From NCBI GenBank assembly GCA_000507305.1, contig DF239120.1, positions 80,614 through 144,613 of the forward strand: a DNA stretch of 64,000 nucleotides, in the 5' to 3' direction. Shown one piece after another: positions 10,798 through 21,359 of this stretch (the first letter of the stretch is position 1; each line of letters starts with the position of its first letter). The position numbers were made by a program, and so were the translations under genes. Source of the DNA: Breviolum minutum Mf 1.05b.01 (taxonomy: Eukaryota > Sar > Dinophyceae > Suessiales > Symbiodiniaceae). Below the pieces are notes generated by a model. The model was not told where the DNA came from. It searched no databases and worked only from the letters and a program-made list of their open reading frames with translations.

Positions 10798-11239
10798 AGT
10801 TGAACCCGGATTTCAACCGTAGTCGTGAGGTTTTTTCCACGTTGAACGGACCGTCCTTTCAAACTTTGAGGTACTTTTCCTTCAGCTCCATGCGCACTCC
10901 TGAGGGGAAGAAGGTTGGGAACCTTTCCTTGAAGGGTAAAGAAGGTTGGGAACGCCATCCACAGGCGTTCAATGTATGGTATATCTACCCACATTTTGGC
11001 GATTTTTGTATGGTAGATGTAGGTAAATATACCATAATGTTGAATGTTTGGACATGGATAGATCATGATAGATTTACTCATCGGAAATTTGTTAATTCAT
11101 GGTGTCTCTTTTGTTTGTAAAGGCAAGGTAGAAGAGCTACTAGTCGAGACCGTTCATCACTAATTACTTGAGGCGAATTCAAAAAGCAAACAAGAAAACA
11201 AAACGGAAAACGAAGCAGCTAAGCAGCAAAGCAGCTTAG

Positions 11240-11408
11240 TCAATTTTGGGTACCTTGAAACGAGAAAGATCGAGTGATGTTTTTTCTCAACCGCAAAGAA
11301 CAACAAAAATCGCGGAGGTGCCTTTAAAGAATCGAGACAAGGTGGTAAAGACCTTGCATGAGTTGAATACGAAGGTGGACCCGATTGTTGAGTATGGGCA
11401 AAAAATAG
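11240..11408 (+). CDS. Exon with helical end, unknown
   Basis: Starts after CTTAG. Frame reads TLKRERSSDVFSQPQRTTK, then VVKTLHELNTKVDPIVEYG and a GTGACT donor near 11410. The last 30 residues have a heptad-like pattern and could be a helix. No family recognised. Confidence 0.45.
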
Positions 11409-11520
11409 GTGACTGGGGTGTTTTCGTGTTTTTTGCCAGTTAACGTTGGATAATGTGCATGAAATCAGATTGTTGGAGGTGAGATTGGGGCCAATAAAGT
11501 GGAATTTCTAATGTTACCAG

Positions 11521-11613
11521 GTGTATGGGGACAGTTCTGGAGTTTCAAGGTTGATTGATGGGAATGTTACGTTCAATGATCCAAAACATCGCCATCTTGG
11601 ACTCCTTTGAATG
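11521..11613 (+). CDS. Short exon-like block
   Basis: Starts after TACCAG|G; reads VYGDSSGVSRLIDGNVTFND and ends KHRHLGLL before TGA. Small and weakly supported. Confidence 0.3.
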
Positions 11614-12765
11614 TGAGTGTAGGTCCTTGCAGGAGTGCTCAGGTTGGCTTGTCACATTTGTTTGTTTGATTCCCATACTAATGCAATGTGTTTGTTGCTA
11701 TTTAGCTGTTGACTGTAGCATTTAAGGTTGCTGCAAGAGCATTGTGAAGAAACAACTCGAAAAGATCACCCAAGCACATAAAAAGACGATTCAAAACATA
11801 GGATTACCAAACTGATTGATTGGTGTGTTATTAATTGTATGAATCTGGAAGCTTTGGCAAAAATATCACAGGTTTGGCATCCTCTCCAAGACACAAAGTG
11901 AACGCTTCGGAATCAGGTGGCCTTGCCAATTTGTCGTCAATTCGGTTTACGCTATAACTTCTTCTCAGAACATCATCCCCAGGCTGGGAAATGGACCGTT
12001 GACAAGCCCAAAAGCACATCATATATCATATGCTAGTTCTTTACAAGCAAAATTGATGGTGACTCCGAGCAACAATGAGAGGCGTATATAATAGTATAAA
12101 GCATCAATATTATACTATTATATATATTATTATAGTACAGTATATTTCTTGTAATTCATATCCCCATTCTGCCCATTCTCTTCACATTGAACCAGTTATT
12201 TAAGTGGGAACCCTTGAGGTTTTCACATAGCGATTAGATCTTGTGACGAGACAAAATGTAGATGGTTAAGATATGTTATGATTGTTCCTTTCAAGCTGTT
12301 TTTATTTGAAGCACTTGGTTGGGGTTCAATGGCATGAATTCATTCCGTCTATCATTCCGTTGCATGAGTACCACTAGGTACCACATGAATTTGTAAGAAG
12401 ACTGTGCTGGCATCTCATCTTGCTTGTAGATATGTCGTTTGCAGGACACCGTTGATATTATGCGGCAGATGCATTCACAACACTGATTGATCCTATTTGA
12501 TATTGGTTTCCTGTCCAAATCCAATCCTTTCTGACTCAACACAGTAAGAAAATGCCTGCCATCACACATTGAGAGGGATATAGCATGAAAGGTTTCACTC
12601 TCCCACACTGTTAATCGTTTTGAAACAAACAATTAGAATAGAAACTTCCAGGAACGTCGAAAAAATGTGTCACTTCAGAATCAAAATTTACTGCATCAAG
12701 TAAAACCCCTTCTGGATCCAATGGCATATTGAATGACACTTGGTCGAAATGGTAAATGTAGGTAA
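11614..12765. other. No supported gene; AT-rich with cruciform
   Basis: Nothing coding recognised on +. The minus frame at 12291-12632 is open but has no splice context. A perfect 15-bp inverted repeat (TATATAATAGTATAA, 12085-12099 with 12110-12124) lies inside a TA-rich tract. Confidence 0.35.
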
Positions 12766-12767
12766 AT

Positions 12768-12970
12768 ACTGTTGATGCAAAAAAATCCTGCACCACCCAA
12801 CATGCAATGTATGAAACCCTGTAAATAACGGGATATTTACCATATATTTACTGCTCGGTGGCAACTCAAATGTTTTTTGTCATTTTCACCCTTAAACTCT
12901 GGGGAGAGTGACTTCCAATTTTGACTTGCGCATATTTTTTGAGATGGCTTGGTTTTTCAACCACCTTGCC
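12768..12970. mobile_element. Adjacent F1 and F2 foldback remnants
   Basis: 12768-12850 is an F1 left half (TACTGTTGATGCAAAAAAAT, CCTGTAAATAACGGG). It runs directly into an F2 copy at 12854-12970 (CTCGGTGGCAACTC to CAACCACCTTGCC). No F1 right end is visible, suggesting the F2 insertion or a deletion truncated it. Confidence 0.5.
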
Positions 12971-13146
12971 TTACATTTACAAAACCCCTGGTTTTTTATT
13001 GGGATAGTAAAACTACCAACCTCACCATTTTGGATGTTTTTGAAACCCCTGGTTAGATAATGGGATAAACGGATACACTACCGTTCCCTACCAACCAACC
13101 TCAACTGGTGAGTTGAACCCCGCCATGGATCCGTTGTCAGCTCCAG

Positions 13147-13224
13147 GCCAAGAAGGCGGGTGTGACCTGTAAGGAACCGTTGATCCTGCGGTTGGGGAGC
13201 CCCGAGGTTTCTCCACCCTGGAAG
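13147..13224 (+). CDS. Short exon, strong splice sites
   Basis: Between CTCCAG|G and AAG|GTGAAC. Reads AKKAGVTCKEPLILRLGSPE, then VSPPWK in phase 0 at both ends. An internal GTAAGG could be an alternative donor. The short proline-containing beta-like stretch is not identifiable. Confidence 0.4.
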
Positions 13225-13676
13225 GTGAACCCCATGGTTTTTGCCAGGGTGAAAAATGGATGGATGGATGGAACAAATGGATAAAAATGGTGGAAGTTTC
13301 TGAATTTCTGGAGGAGTTTGGATCTCCCAGCCCCAAATTTTGACGTATACTCCGGAAAATTCAGATTTGGCAACTGAAAAAGGAGTGGTTGAAGATGAGT
13401 TTTCCCTTCAAAATGGCATCTTTTTCAGGTACGAGCTGTTGGTTTCTGGGAGGGTATAAATGGCTCCAAAATTCAAGCATGAGATACGTTGACACTAAAA
13501 AAACGTTGATGGATGGGATGTCTTCAAGGTAGCAAGCCAGCAACAAGAGAGGAATGACAGGAGATGTGATTCATCCAATGTGAAAAGGATACCGTACTAG
13601 ATACAGTGTTCATTTATTCACTTCGTAGATATGAAAGATCAGATGATTATACGATCATGGTTCAAATTTTTGCAGA

Positions 13677-13830
13677 CCAAGGAAGCAGGGACCAGATGGC
13701 ACAGAAGTCCAGGATCGCTGGGGAAGCCTTGGGGAAGCTCCAAAGGTGGAGTCGGTGCTGCTTTTTCAGCGTGAAAAACCACGGACCCAAAACAAAGCTA
13801 AAGAAACCCCAAAATACATCGATATATCGA
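13677..13830 (+). CDS. Exon-like block, frame uncertain
   Basis: Starts after TTGCAG. Preferred frame reads PRKQGPDGTEVQDRWGSLGE, then SVLLFQREKPRTQNKAKETP. A second frame (TKEAGTRWHRSPGSLG) is also open for its first half. Ends in ATCGATATATCGATATATG simple sequence, where the boundary is unclear. Confidence 0.35.
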
Positions 13831-14177
13831 TATATGTGGGAAATTGCTCCAACTGGTGTGTGTTTACCTGTGTGTGTCTGGTTTTATAGATAAGAGAATG
13901 TATGACATGTTTGATCAGGCAATTGAGTTCATGTGTACTGCCAGGATAAGATATCATACTGTCAGACCCAGTAATGTTTTTTGCCCGAATCAAAGAAAGT
14001 GTTTTCAAAATGCGGGGTGTACTTGTTTGTATAGTACAAGGAAATTCCTGCGCAATTTTGTTTGAATTTTTCCAGGTGTTAAATGAATTCACCCATCACC
14101 AGAATCCTTTGGGTTTTCCATGGTTTTCCTGACATTATATATCGACTCACAATCATATGAAGGAGACACGTTACTTG

Positions 14178-14305
14178 GTCACCATTCGACTTCGTCTTCG
14201 TTTACACCCAACGAAAGGGGTGTGGGAGCTCAATATGACGGAGGGAACCGCGTGTTGAAGCGGTGTAACCGGGGCGGCCCTCGTGGTGGTTTGAGGAGGT
14301 ACTAA
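14178..14305 (+). CDS. Arg/Gly-rich exon end
   Basis: Open frame reading STSSSFTPNERGVGAQYDGG, then CNRGGPRGGLRRY before TAA; GTACTA just before the stop is a donor candidate. The RGG-like tail is a common RNA-binding composition, which is all that can be said. Confidence 0.35.
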
Positions 14306-14532
14306 AAAAAAGTCCGCTTGGCTCCGGTAAAAAGAGACGATAATTAGTAAATGGCAAAATAGTATGCAAGGCAATGTTTGAATTTAGGGTTGCATTGGCA
14401 ATGGGTTTTTCTTGGTTTCATTTTCACCACACATCCAATGTATGCATACGCTTTCTTAATTATGGCTTGCTTTTCCTGCATCACAGCCGTGAGGTGTGTA
14501 GGTATGTTGCACATAAAGTACTGAGAATCGAT

Positions 14533-14635
14533 GAGAATCGCAGCGACTTTCCGGGGTGTCACACTCCTTCACGGAGCGAAAGATTCAACATTTCGCAAAC
14601 ATGACGGTCGATTTTCAATTCCAGACATTTCGTGG
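14533..14635 (+). CDS. Exon-like block, unknown
   Basis: Frame reads RIAATFRGVTLLHGAKDSTF, then RKHDGRFSIPDISW, to a GTACAA donor. A different frame (FTERKIQHFANMTVDF) is also open. Confidence 0.35.
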
Positions 14636-14721
14636 TACAAAAAAACAAACATGTTTTTTTTTCTGCCAAAGTTTCAGACTAATCAATTTTATGGTTCTGA
14701 TACCATTTTTTGTGACAAACA

Positions 14722-14838
14722 GGGGAATTACATGGAATTACCTGAGCCACCTATCAAGTTACGATTGGTTTTTCTGGCTCCGCAACCTTTCGTCCCAAGG
14801 ATCCGCAGACGGATTTCGTCTCCCATGGGACTCGGATA
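14722..14838 (+). CDS. Exon-like block, two open frames
   Basis: Starts after AAACAG|G. One frame reads GNYMELPEPPIKLRLVFLAP and ends at TAG; another continues past it (DGFRLPWDSDSSTFGYRS) to about 14915. Coding seems likely, the frame undecided. Confidence 0.35.
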
Positions 14839-15277
14839 GCAGTACCTTTGGCTACCGTAGTAGCCGCCGGTTGTTGGGATGGATTCTTCATGATCATGGG
14901 AAGCTAGAGAATTAAATAGCAATTTTTGTTTGTTCTGCTACAGCTATAGTTCATGGATAATCTTTTTGTTGCAGTGGCCTGTGTTTTTTTCCATTGCGGG
15001 ATTACTCTTTTGATGTACGGGGGAATCATGATCTCTATGAAAACCAACGAGGATTTCATGGAGTTGCACTCAAGCTCTAAGAAGCTCCAGAAATGGGGCA
15101 TGATGTCCGGAGAGTGTTTCTTTTGGAAAGGAAGTTCCTTCACCAATCAGGCATTTTAGCAATTGAATCATTTTGACATGTACCGTATCATGTTAGTCAA
15201 TCTATCATAGCCACTATAAGAGTTATCACTGTTTCAATAAGATTTGTGGGTGATAAAAGTAATGGTCCCTATCATAG

Positions 15278-15514
15278 ATGCTTTTTATATACACTAAAAC
15301 CTCTCTGACTTCCTTGGATTTTTCGGGTTTGGGGGAACTTCTAGATCCATTCAACGAACAAACACCACGCATTCCCCTGGAAGACACGAAATGCCTTTGG
15401 TTTCCTGCTAAGATCTCTTCCCATCGCGGGAGGATTGAATCCATGAATTCAGGAAGTGTACAGAAATCCTTTCCTGAAAATACAAGAACTGAAAGCTGCA
15501 GAATCAATGAGGAG
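15278..15514 (+). CDS. Exon, 79 codons, unknown
   Basis: Starts after CATAG and ends at GAG|GTGAGG in phase 0. Reads SLTSLDFSGLGELLDPFNEQ, PRIPLEDTKCLWFPAKISSH and ESMNSGSVQKSFPENTRTES. Polar, Ser/Glu-rich and soluble-looking. The next exon (15644) starts with two bases of a split codon, so it does not join directly; either another exon or a different donor lies between. Confidence 0.5.
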
Positions 15515-15643
15515 GTGAGGAAGATGAATGTGAGGATGAAACTTCATTTTGGAGGGTCCCACGAATCCCACAAGTTAAACTTCAGTCTTTACTGTTCCAA
15601 CATGGGAGAGGGATACGCCTAAGCGATTCTTTCCATCTTCCAG

Positions 15644-15774
15644 ATGAGGAAAAACACCTGGCCTCAAAACTTCTGGAAGAAAAACTCGATGAAAAAAACC
15701 CAGGTCCTGTTGCACGAGTTGTGCCACTTGAAACACATGAACCACGGGAAGGTGAAGCCTGGGTGATGGGAGAT
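15644..15774 (+). CDS. Exon, charged helical, unknown
   Basis: Between CTTCCAG and GAT|GTATGT. Reads EEKHLASKLLEEKLDEKNPG, PVARVVPLETHEPREGEAW and VMGD. Both splice sites are good and only one + frame is sensible. No family recognised. Confidence 0.5.
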
Positions 15775-15914
15775 GTATGTTTGTAGGGTTTAGGATTTGG
15801 GATGCTTTTAGAAACCAAGGAAATGGATGGAAATGGCAAAGTCTCTAGTGAATCTAGTGGAAAAGAAATGAGTGAAATTTGAAATCTAATGGATAGTGCT
15901 CAAGAGTGCAGTTG

Positions 15915-16226
15915 TACGACATGAAAGTAGTTCGTCCTGAGCGAAACAATCTAAGTGTTTGCACAGAACATGGGGTCACGACCACATCAATTCCCATGCG
16001 AGAGTGTCTTCAATCTAGAACCCCCCAAAAAAGGCTTCATTTTAGTAGAAGCAAACTGTTTGTTTGTCAGGATTTCATGCTGTTCCTTCGAGACATCTTT
16101 GCTTTTGCCACCAAGACGTCCATGGAACCCAGTACAACGCAACGAAATTCGTGCGAAGTGGAGTATGAATGGTGCTAAACCACTTCGGTGTTTTGAACAT
16201 CCATGGCTGAGAGGATACGTAGTGGG
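15915..16226 (+). CDS. Coding block with two competing frames
   Basis: Two overlapping + frames are open for 90 or more codons. Frame 1 reads LYDMKVVRPERNNLSVCTEH and, after an internal CAG|G, DFMLFLRDIFAFATKTSMEP. Frame 2 reads FPCESVFNLEPPKKGFILVE and NPVQRNEIRAKWSMNGAKPL. Frame 1 fits a two-exon reading, frame 2 one exon ending at GTAGTG. Confidence 0.4.
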
Positions 16227-16327
16227 TAATTGGATGTTTTATTCTTAGGGCTTAGGTCAAGTCATGAAGTTTTCATGTAATATGGTTGTTTTGTTGATTC
16301 AAATATGTGTCATTCTCTTAATATGAG

Positions 16328-16494
16328 TAAATGTGGAAAATGATGAAAGATTGCTACACCACGCCTCAACAAGCCCCGTACTCCAAAAGCTCTCCACATG
16401 TGCGTTGGATCCGAGTCTGTTTCTTGCAGAAAACTCTTTTTTTGGCAGCCTCATTGGGTCAAAATGTCATGTCAGTGAGAGAAAACCCAACTAA
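16328..16494 (+). CDS. Exon ending in a stop, unknown
   Basis: Reads VENDERLLHHASTSPVLQKL, then ALDPSLFLAENSFFGSLIGS and ends RKPN before TAA at 16492. It lacks an ATG in frame. The smooth amphipathic composition argues for coding; the splice acceptor (ATATGAG) is weak. It may be a 3' terminal exon. Confidence 0.45.
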
Positions 16495-17064
16495 TTTCGC
16501 AAGCTTTTCGAAATTCAAAGTTTCAATTTCAATCTTTTTCAAGCTTTACAGCTATAGGCCCAGCTATCAAACCAAGTAACTGTACCACACTGGTTCCAAA
16601 TGTTTTAGGTTGAAGCATGGTCAAAAACCTCCTGGGAGACTAGCAAAGTAATGATCATATATATCCTATTTTTTTTTAGGTAACGGTATCTTAAACAAAA
16701 AATCAAAAGCTAAACTACTCATTTCAAGGCCCAGTCAAGGTGCTGAGTTGCTAAATGTGCACAGTCTTACAAAAGGTGAAGAGAAGTAGCATGAACAGTG
16801 CAATATTTAAGTAACTACGTTTGTGTATAGTGAAATTATGTGCATCAATAAGGACACTAAATGTATGTCATCTCCGAGTCTGCGTCCAATTGATTCTATA
16901 GTATTGTCCAAATTGACCACCCTCCGTATGATTCAGAGCCATCTTTGAATAGAAGTATTTGTTCATCAAGATTCACCATTAAAAACACATGTTTCAAATG
17001 AATGAGATTTCCCAAATTCATACATCACTGCCAGGTCGGCATAGTTTTGGGGTGTTTTTTAAAG

Positions 17065-17217
17065 ATGGGGCCAACACCGTGCACCACCATCTCCCGACAC
17101 CCGAGGCTCGGTGTTTTTGAAGCTGGAGAAAGTAATGAAATCCCATCACCATGGTCCATGATCTCAGCTGAAGCTTCCATTGTTCTTTTTGTTGTTGTGG
17201 CGTTTTGGGCAGTTTGA
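17065..17217 (+). CDS. Possible terminal exon with hydrophobic C-terminus
   Basis: Frame starts at ATG after TTTAAAG and ends at TGA. It reads GVFEAGESNEIPSPWSMISA and finishes with the hydrophobic SIVLFVVVAFWAV, which could be a tail anchor. Without an RNA match this is tentative. Confidence 0.35.
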   Translation: MGPTPCTTISRHPRLGVFEAGESNEIPSPWSMISAEASIVLFVVVAFWAV

Positions 17218-17244
17218 TGTGTCTTTTGTTCTAGTTGGAAGATA

Positions 17245-17354
17245 ATGTTGATGGAAGACATCCCAAAACAGCCACCTGGCATGGTGCTAAAACCCCGTAA
17301 ATAGGATAAATTGAACTAATCAAGTGGTTAGCCGGATTTCAGCCATCAACAGTA
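17245..17354. mobile_element. F1 foldback element (MITE-like)
   Basis: Left TGTTGATGGAAGACATCC, right GGATTTCAGCCATCAACAGTA, F1 core inside (CCCCGTAAATAGGATAAA). Confidence 0.65.
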
Positions 17355-17496
17355 CTATGGGAAATTTGGAGGTTGGAATCCTATATAAATCTATAGAAGT
17401 TTGCAAGGTTGGTGAATGGAATGTGATTACTCTAGAGGTGGTAGTGGGAATCCACAGTGCAACAAGTATGTTGTTTTGGGGGTGGTGTGTTTTGTC

Positions 17497-17497
<1 letters not shown>

Positions 17498-17544
<47 letters not shown>

Positions 17545-17545
17545 C

Positions 17546-17579
<34 letters not shown>
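17498..17579. repeat. (ATG)n trinucleotide repeat
   Basis: About 27 units of GAT/ATG with one GCT interruption near 17544. It gives Met-run and Ile-run open frames that I do not regard as genes. Confidence 0.95.
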
Positions 17580-17580
<1 letters not shown>

Positions 17581-17618
17581 GGTGGTGACATATCCATTGT
17601 CATCTTTATCTTGTGGAT

Positions 17619-17692
17619 ATGATTCATGTTCGGGAATGCCTGTGGGAGCTGAGAATCACCCAGGCCATGGGAAAACCTCATCTTCCAACGTG
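17619..17692 (+). CDS. Short exon-like block
   Basis: Reads YDSCSGMPVGAENHPGHGKT, then SSSNVQ, to CAG|GTGATG. Small and low support. Confidence 0.28.
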
Positions 17693-17984
17693 CAGGTGAT
17701 GTGTCCGGTCATGTCCTCATTGGGGAGTTTCGGGGTGGGCGGGGAAACCGGATAGGGATTCTGGGTACACAAAGCCCGTATCCAATACTGAATACATAAT
17801 GTACTTGCAAGGGACCTGGCCAGATTGACACAAGAAACGCTTCCCTGATCCTTGCTACAAGTGCAAGCTGTAAAGTCCAGCAATTTCAAGTGTTGCAAGG
17901 TTTTGAGTTGATTATATAAGTTGTAGAATGCTTGTATCAAAGAGTAATAATTCCCAGAACAGTTCCACAGCTATACTTCAATGG

Positions 17985-18087
17985 AGTTGAACGGTTGAAT
18001 TTATCAACTGGAACACATGTTCACTCGCCTGACCAAGATGACGAACTCTTGAAACTCTTCGCTGAACATCGAGAAAAGCAGCGGCAG
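17985..18087 (+). CDS. Exon with charged helix
   Basis: Reads GTHVHSPDQDDELLKLFAEH, then REKQRQ, to the strong donor CAG|GTGAGG in phase 0. Helical and highly charged. The exon at 18403 has the same character and may follow it. Confidence 0.45.
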
Positions 18088-18402
18088 GTGAGGACATGCT
18101 GGTATTGTTGACAGTGGTGGCCTATTACTTTTAACAAGATAGTAAGAATGATAAGGAAAGAAAAAGACGATGAGCTGTAAGATGCTGCAAGTCAGTTTGT
18201 ATAAATCAAGGTTCAGGTCAAATATGATCATGCGTGTTTGTTGTTTCCGGCAATTCCAATTTCTGTTCGCTCTGATACTATCCTGATGGCTGCTTGTGAA
18301 TATGCTATGATTTGATGGTATTTTGGTTCGTGAATTTTGGTATGAAAAAACAGGGATAGCATTGCTATTCGGTGGTTAAGCCTTGGTGACATGTGTGGTG
18401 AG

Positions 18403-18484
18403 GCCAAGACTCCTGATCCAGAGCCAAGTCAAGAGATTCAGGAAAAGGCCAGGGTCACGACGATGTTGGACAAGACGGCCGAAG
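18403..18484 (+). CDS. Exon with charged helix
   Basis: Between GTGAG|G and GAAG|GTCAAT. Reads AKTPDPEPSQEIQEKARVTT, then MLDKTAE. Starts phase 0, as the previous exon ends. Unknown function. Confidence 0.42.
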
Positions 18485-18608
18485 GTCAATTTTTTTTCGA
18501 ATATTTTTTGTTGTTTCTTTTTAAGAGAGGAATATCGAACATGATCATCCTGATACAAGAATCGAAATGTATAGAAAGATGGATGAAAATGGGCATGCCT
18601 TGGCAGGC

Positions 18609-18656
18609 AAATATATATATATATACATATACATATATATATATGCGCATATACAA
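18609..18656. repeat. TA-rich microsatellite
   Basis: Runs of AT and CATATA units (ATATATATATATACATATAC). Similar short (AT)n tracts occur near 22866-22884 and 52366-52385. Confidence 0.9.
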
Positions 18657-18820
18657 AATTGTGTTGTTATCAAGTGTGCATGGTTGTACTTGTACGTCAA
18701 CCCGTTAACTATGTATGTATTTTTTTCGAGTCGCGTGCACGGTCATCCAACTTGGAGATTGAGAAATGATTACATGTATTACATGTGGCTTTGGAAACCT
18801 AATATCTAGATGGTGCTACA

Positions 18821-18941
18821 TACTGTTGATGGTTCAAAAATCCAGCTATAGAACCAGTTGAGGTTGGTATTTTAGCCCATTATAATTATTATTTGTAAAG
18901 TTCATATATCCCAAGTGGTGCAGGATTTCTTCCATCAACAG
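18821..18941. mobile_element. F1 foldback element (MITE-like)
   Basis: Left TACTGTTGATGGTTCAAAAA, right GGATTTCTTCCATCAACAG, with the F1 interior CCAGTTGAGGTTGGTA. Confidence 0.65.
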
Positions 18942-19312
18942 CAGGATGTCCTTTGACTTTTGTTTTGCAGATGTTCATGCGTTTGTCTTTGGCTGTTGAC
19001 GGTTTGCTAGACATGTCCGACTCCATTTCTTTTAGTGCGACCGTGTCAATGTGTGGACACGTGTTTGATAAATCCCAAACTCTAAAAACAAAGATTTGAT
19101 TAAGATCATGCAATTATGTGTTGGTATTTCTTGTGACTTCCATCCTGAGCTCTGCAATCGTTTCCAAATTTCATCAAATTTTATGGCTGGTCAACCTACC
19201 CCCCCGTAACGTACCCCCCCACAGGGCTTATTAACCATTGGTTTCCCTTCATAAGGCCTTGATGAACACTCCAATACCAAAGTTTCCCACAAGTGGCCTT
19301 GGTCCATGACAG

Positions 19313-19365
19313 CAATGGAGGCATCACCAGCGCCGGAAGCTGATATTGAGGCATCACGTCCGAGG
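19313..19365 (+). CDS. Short exon-like block
   Basis: Follows GACAG; reads MEASPAPEADIEASRPR and stops at GTGGTA. Acidic and Ala-rich, short, low support. Confidence 0.33.
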
Positions 19366-19579
19366 GTGGTAGGGCTGGTAGTTTTCCCCGTTAGAATCAC
19401 AAGATTTTTGAGGTTTTTGGTTGAGACATTGTTGAAAAAGTGTTGCTATATTTGTTTAGTGCCATGGTTCATCACGGCATCTCACACACTGGCCATACAT
19501 TGACAAGATAGAAGGGGTATATCATTTACCTGGTATGTACACACTAGTTGGATGCCCTGGGAAGATCCATTCAAGATCA

Positions 19580-19655
19580 TACTGTTGATGGGAGAAATCT
19601 GGCGAGCAACAGTTGAGGTTGGTAGTTAATCCCATTATTTACTTGGGATTTCAGC
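19580..19655. mobile_element. F1 element, truncated
   Basis: Left end TACTGTTGATGGGAGAAATC plus the interior GTTGAGGTTGGTAGTTAATC; the right end is replaced by a short GGGATTTCAGC. Confidence 0.45.
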
Positions 19656-20037
19656 GCTTTTGGAAAGGGGGTTCTTTAGGAGTTCACATAAAACCATCAA
19701 CCGTATCCATAGTAAATTGATGTTTTCTATGGATTCCATTGGCTGCCTTATCGTTTTATGCATCAAAGAGCATCAAAAAGCCAACAGCAACTCCTTTTTT
19801 AGGATGTGAACATTGTTTTTGGACATAATGTTGAAGATTAAAAAAATCTGAAGCAAGAACTTTTCGAAGGAGGCGCCTCCTATCTCTTAGCGGGATGGAA
19901 GCAATCCATCACCTGTGGCCTGCAACTTGAGTGCTATTCCATGCTATTGCTATATAAATATCTACTGGGAGCGAACGAAAAAAAGGCCTCACATTTTCAC
20001 CAATTCACCGAGACATGCAGGGCTTCTTTGCTGCCAG

Positions 20038-20152
20038 GCTTTCAGCACCTCGGCCTCTGACGGCCCCACAACGCCCCCACGGCCCCCGCGTGGTGAGGGT
20101 GCTGAGGGGAGGTCACGAGGACAGTTCCGGCGGGGTTGGGGCCTCGAACTTT
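20038..20152 (+). CDS. Pro/Arg/Gly-rich exon, possibly C-terminal
   Basis: Starts after TGCCAG|G. Reads AFSTSASDGPTTPPRPPRGE, then GRSRGQFRRGWGLEL before TGA. GC-rich against its flanks. A second frame is open (MQGFFAARLSAPRPLTAPQR). Low-complexity content prevents assignment. Confidence 0.38.
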
Positions 20153-20393
20153 GAAATTCACATGGAGGTGTTAGATGTTATTGGGTTGTGGGTGGTTGTT
20201 GTTAAAACCAAATATGGGTTAAGTTGATGTTAAGTTGTATTTTCACCAAATGGTATGATGTTACATTGTACAAAATTATGTTTACATGTTGTTATTTTAT
20301 GTTATTTTATGGATTTTGTCGTTGCTAGTTCCTGTTCCGTTTTAAATCCACGCAGTTGCTCTTGCTTCTTTGAAGCTTGTCATGGGTTCACAT

Positions 20394-20664
20394 GATCAAC
20401 AATCCCCTGGGCTCAAGTGTTGAAAGATCCATGGTCCGTTCGCTACACAGTGACGAGATTGACTCTAGTTTCAAGTTTCAACACTCTTTGAAGCTGATTA
20501 TATACACTCGTACCTCGTACCTGCATTTTTGGAAAACAGAAGAGCTGCTACCTGTAGAAAAGAATCATATGCGCAAAGAATTGGAGAAAGTGCTCATTTC
20601 AAAGAGTGCTGTCAGCGCTATGATGGCCATTGTCGATGATCGGCGATCTTTTGATCTCCCATAA
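20394..20664 (+). CDS. Exon, about 80 codons, unknown
   Basis: Open frame reading SLHSDEIDSSFKFQHSLKLI, HFWKTEELLPVEKNHMRKEL and VSAMMAIVDDRRSFDLP before TAA. Regular amphipathic helices in the second half. It lies about 700 bp upstream of the NTF2-like gene and might be an upstream exon of it, but no phase link could be drawn. Confidence 0.48.
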
Positions 20665-20705
20665 ACCGCCCTTAGTCCCTCTGTGACTGCAAAATTTGCC
20701 TGTTG

Positions 20706-20801
20706 CTGTTGACGTAGAAAGTTCCACACCAATTAAGGATGTATATTTTTTTCCCCGTGGCGAATGGGATAAATTTGATAAGCTTCCACCCTCAACTGGG
20801 G
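20706..20801. mobile_element. Degenerate F1 element
   Basis: CTGTTGACGTAGAAAGTTCC at the left, then GGATGTATA, GAATGGGATAAA and CCCTCAACTGG in F1 order. The open frame across it is partly element-derived, so I do not annotate that frame. Confidence 0.45.
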
Positions 20802-21359
20802 TGTCCCGATTGGACGGCTCATGGCGAAACGGCCAAAGACAGTGGGCCACCGCTTTACAGAGGCTTTGCTGCGGGGACATTTGGATGAAGTTTCTACTGT
20901 CCGTATGATCACTTGTTTGTTGCTACCCAATGAGCAAGATGCTTCAGTGTGTTTTTTTCATGAACTTGTGTATATATAATAAATATATCCTGTATATATC
21001 TATATATTTAATATAAATTCAGTGATATTCCGAATTGGTAAAAACGACTAAGTTGACGAAATCATCGATTAATGATTATTGGATCTGGTGATTTTGCAGG
21101 ATTGGTTGAATAGTCTGACGGGTCGTTGAGAGCCCAAGTTTCTGATCTATGCTGCACTGATGCCACATACCCTGCTTTTAACAGCAAATCATCCCAAGTA
21201 AGGTAGGATATGAATGAGCTAGAAATCTAGAAATAGCAAAAAGATGCAAAAGAACAATTTAAATGTTTGATGACAAGTAGGGCCCTGTGAAACTTCAAGT
21301 TCTCGAAGATTACTCCCAAAGGAGGGAGATTGTGTGACTGATTCCATCATTGCTGGCAG

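Noticed and set aside
17416-17622. Met-rich + ORF and Ile-rich minus ORF
   Set aside because: Both are products of the (ATG)n repeat.
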